From Megasphaera elsdenii (GTDB lineage Bacteria; Bacillota; Negativicutes; Veillonellales; Megasphaeraceae): a stretch of DNA of 64,000 bases. Made by a program: the position numbers and the translations under genes. Below the pieces are notes generated by a model. The model saw only the letters and a program-made list of their open reading frames with translations. It had not been told where the DNA came from and did no database searches. The stretch covers positions 1 to 64,000 of the forward strand of contig NZ_JAJBQV010000007.1 of assembly GCF_020539865.1 (NCBI RefSeq), read 5' to 3'. Below, piece after piece: positions 62,009-64,000 of this stretch. The first letter of the stretch is position 1, and the number at the start of each line of letters is the position of its first letter.

Positions 62009-63175
62009 ATGAGAATTGCGATTGCTGGCACAGGATATGTGGGTTTATCTGTAAGTATGCTGTTAGCCCAGCATAATGATGTCATTGCTTTAGATATTAT
62101 TCCAGAAAAAGTAAATTTATTAAATGAAGGACAATCTCCGATTATTGATAGCGATATTTCGGCTTTTTTACAGCGTGACGATTTACATTTTAAGGCAACA
62201 TTAGATCCTGTAGAAGCTTTTTCGGATGCAGATTTCGTCATCGTTTCGACGCCGACTAACTATGATCCGCAGAAGAATTTCTTCGATACATCGTCAGTGG
62301 AAACGGTCATCGAAGAAGTGTTAGATATCAATCCAAAAGCCGTCATGGTCATCAAGTCGACAGTTCCCGTTGGCTATACGAAACAGGTAAAAGCACGATA
62401 TCATACGGATAATATCATGTTTTCGCCGGAATTTTTACGAGAAGGAAAAGCACTTTATGATAATCTCCATCCGTCGCGCATCGTCGTCGGCGAACAGTCG
62501 GAACGGGCTAAAGTCTTTGCCAATCTGCTAGCAGAAGGCGCGGTAAAAAAGGATATCCCTATGTTATTTACCGGTTCTACGGAAGCCGAAGCTATCAAAC
62601 TTTTTGCCAATACGTATCTGGCCTTGCGCGTAGCGTATTTTAATGAACTCGATTCGTACGCTGAAATGCGCGGTCTGAGTACAAAGGAAATCATCGAAGG
62701 CGTCTGCCTCGATCCCCGTATTGGTGATTTTTATAATAATCCGTCTTTTGGCTATGGAGGATATTGTCTGCCGAAGGATACGAAGCAGCTTTTAGCCAAT
62801 TACCAGGATGTTCCGCAAAACCTCATTTCGGCTATTGTTGCTGCCAACCGGACGCGAAAAGACCATATTGCTGATATGATTATCGCCAAGAATCCCAACA
62901 TTGTCGGCGTTTATCGGCTGACGATGAAGAGCCATTCGGATAATTTCCGGGCCTCAGCTATTCAGGGTGTCATGAAGCGCATCAAGGCGAAAGGTATTGA
63001 AGTTGTCGTCTACGAACCGACTCTGAAAGACAATGAATTTTTCCATTCCCGTGTTATCCGTAATTTGCATGAATTCAAGGAAATGAGCGATGTTATTATT
63101 TCTAACCGTTGGGCTGAAGAACTCAGCGATGTTCGTGATAAAGTCTATACGCGAGATATTTTTGATCGTGATTGA
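62009..63175 (+). CDS. ugd: UDP-glucose 6-dehydrogenase
   Basis: This 388-residue NAD-dependent enzyme oxidises UDP-glucose to UDP-glucuronate. It has the N-terminal Rossmann [55 protein letters not shown] and the catalytic cysteine in [15 protein letters not shown]. It is typical of the shorter Gram-positive/capsule type. The ATG at 62009 is used; a GTG at 61997 would overlap the GGGAAG site. It supplies the substrate for the epimerase gene that follows. Confidence 0.96.
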   Translation: MRIAIAGTGYVGLSVSMLLAQHNDVIALDIIPEKVNLLNEGQSPIIDSDISAFLQRDDLHFKATLDPVEAFSDADFVIVSTPTNYDPQKNFFDTSSVETVIEEVLDINPKAVMVIKSTVPVGYTKQVKARYHTDNIMFSPEFLREGKALYDNLHPSRIVVGEQSERAKVFANLLAEGAVKKDIPMLFTGSTEAEAIKLFANTYLALRVAYFNELDSYAEMRGLSTKEIIEGVCLDPRIGDFYNNPSFGYGGYCLPKDTKQLLANYQDVPQNLISAIVAANRTRKDHIADMIIAKNPNIVGVYRLTMKSHSDNFRASAIQGVMKRIKAKGIEVVVYEPTLKDNEFFHSRVIRNLHEFKEMSDVIISNRWAEELSDVRDKVYTRDIFDRD

Positions 63176-63186
63176 AGGGAGATTCG

Positions 63187-64000
63187 ATGATAATGGCAGA
63201 TTTTAAATCTTTTGACAGTACAAATAAAGTCTTGATTACCGGTGCCGCCGGTTTCATTGGTTTCCATTTAGCCAAGCGGTTGCTGACCACGGGGGCTACT
63301 ATCTTTGGGTTTGACAACCTCAATGACTACTATGACGTTTCTTTGAAAGAAAGCCGGCTGAATATTCTTCGACAGTTCCCGGAATTTACCTTTGTCAAAG
63401 GAGATTTGGCGGACGAAAAAGCTGTTAATGGCATATTTGAGTCTTTTCGGCCGGATATTGTTGTGAATTTGGCGGCTCAAGCTGGGGTACGTTATAGTAT
63501 CGACCATCCTCGTTCCTATATTGAGTCTAATATCATTGGCTTTTTTTACGTGCTTGAAGCTTGCCGCCATCATAAAGTAGACCATTTGCTCTTTGCGTCC
63601 AGTTCGTCTGTCTACGGAAACCAGAAGAAGACGCCTTTTTCGACGACGGACAATGTTGACCATCCCATCAGTCTTTATGCGGCAACGAAAAAATCAGACG
63701 AACTGATGGCCTATACCTATAGCCATCTCTATGGGATTCCTGCGACAGGGTTGCGTTTCTTTACGGTCTATGGACCATATGGGCGTCCAGATATGGCCTA
63801 TTTCAAATTTGCCAACAAAATCCGTAAAGGAGAGTCTATTCAGATTTACAACCACGGCGATATGTATCGCGATTTCACTTATGTCGATGACATCGTCACG
63901 GGCATTGAAAATATGCTCTGTAATCCGCCGAAAGAAAATGAGCTGGGCGACCGCTATAAGATCTACAATATCGGCAACCACAAGCCGGAACAGCTCATGC
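63187..64000 (+). CDS. UDP-glucuronate 4-epimerase, truncated by the window end
   Basis: The 271 codons present encode an extended SDR epimerase. It has the NAD motif ITGAAGFIGFHLAKRLL, NLNDYYDVSLKESRL (a loop typical of UDP-GlcA epimerases), AAQAGVRYSIDHPRSYIESN, the catalytic SSSSVYGNQ and YAATK, then RFFTVYGPYGRPDMAYFKF. It should convert UDP-glucuronate from the adjacent dehydrogenase into UDP-galacturonate. GAAGGGAG precedes the ATG. About 60-80 residues are expected beyond the window. Confidence 0.92.
   Translation, partial: MIMADFKSFDSTNKVLITGAAGFIGFHLAKRLLTTGATIFGFDNLNDYYDVSLKESRLNILRQFPEFTFVKGDLADEKAVNGIFESFRPDIVVNLAAQAGVRYSIDHPRSYIESNIIGFFYVLEACRHHKVDHLLFASSSSVYGNQKKTPFSTTDNVDHPISLYAATKKSDELMAYTYSHLYGIPATGLRFFTVYGPYGRPDMAYFKFANKIRKGESIQIYNHGDMYRDFTYVDDIVTGIENMLCNPPKENELGDRYKIYNIGNHKPEQLM

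Overview
The window looks like a chromosomal segment of a diderm Firmicute of the class Negativicutes, most likely Megasphaera or a close relative (Veillonellaceae). Low-GC-Gram-positive style regulation (SAM-I and FMN riboswitches, RemA, a PASTA Ser/Thr kinase with a PP2C partner, RqcH, strong purine-rich ribosome binding sites) coexists with lipopolysaccharide-type glycosyltransferases, an O-antigen ligase-like protein and a UDP-glucuronate branch. The genus call is inference from gene content and order; no rRNA gene is present to fix it.

Layout. 1-430: the last third of an ABC-transporter ATPase, cut off at its 5' side by what looks like the right end of an IS200/IS605-family element, then a strong bidirectional terminator. 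0.4-5.9 kb: a polyphosphate block with a canonical Ppx/GppA phosphatase on the minus strand, a divergent and degenerate Ppx/GppA homologue on the plus strand, and ppk1. 5.9-16.9 kb: a G5/3D cell-wall protein, then the rpsB-tsf-pyrH-frr-(small ORF)-uppS-cdsA-dxr-rseP-ispG-proS run (translation, isoprenoid and phospholipid precursors, site-2 protease). 17.0-23.9 kb: MarR regulator, an unrecognised Arg-rich protein, MazG, HU, an MGDG-synthase-like glycosyltransferase, a TSUP exporter, an SDR, and a DUF697/DUF1232 pair. 24.1-29.2 kb: thioesterase, murI, a membrane-anchored unknown, an F420-ligase-like protein, rdgB, phosphoesterase, speD, class II aldolase. 29.3-34.4 kb: rqcH, then yicC-remA-gmk-rpoZ-coaBC. 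A lone minus-strand coiled-coil protein follows.

35.8-50.7 kb: SAM riboswitch-metK, then priA, def-fmt, rsmB-rlmN, stp-prkC-rsgA-rpe, and FMN riboswitch-ribD-ribE-ribH (ribBA is absent from the operon). 50.8-64 kb: a surface-polysaccharide/LPS cluster of eleven genes: three GT2 enzymes, a GT4 enzyme, a second GT4-like protein, a GT8 enzyme, an LtaS-type sulfatase-fold transferase, an O-antigen ligase-like membrane protein, a PIG-L deacetylase fusion, UDP-glucose dehydrogenase and a UDP-glucuronate 4-epimerase that runs off the window. Base composition falls visibly in this cluster, lowest around 58-62 kb, as is usual for exchanged surface-antigen loci.

Almost all genes are on the plus strand with small gaps or 1-20 base overlaps. 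Strong hairpin terminators recur, several sharing a nearly identical stem and loop, and several promoters have their -35 box inside the preceding terminator. No tRNA, rRNA, CRISPR array, prophage or complete insertion sequence was seen. No wholly new multigene system is evident. The best candidates for new biology are the degenerate Ppx homologue tied to ppk1, the dispersed terminator/ATCAAAC repeat modules, the PIG-L fusion protein, and the orphan conserved-context genes.
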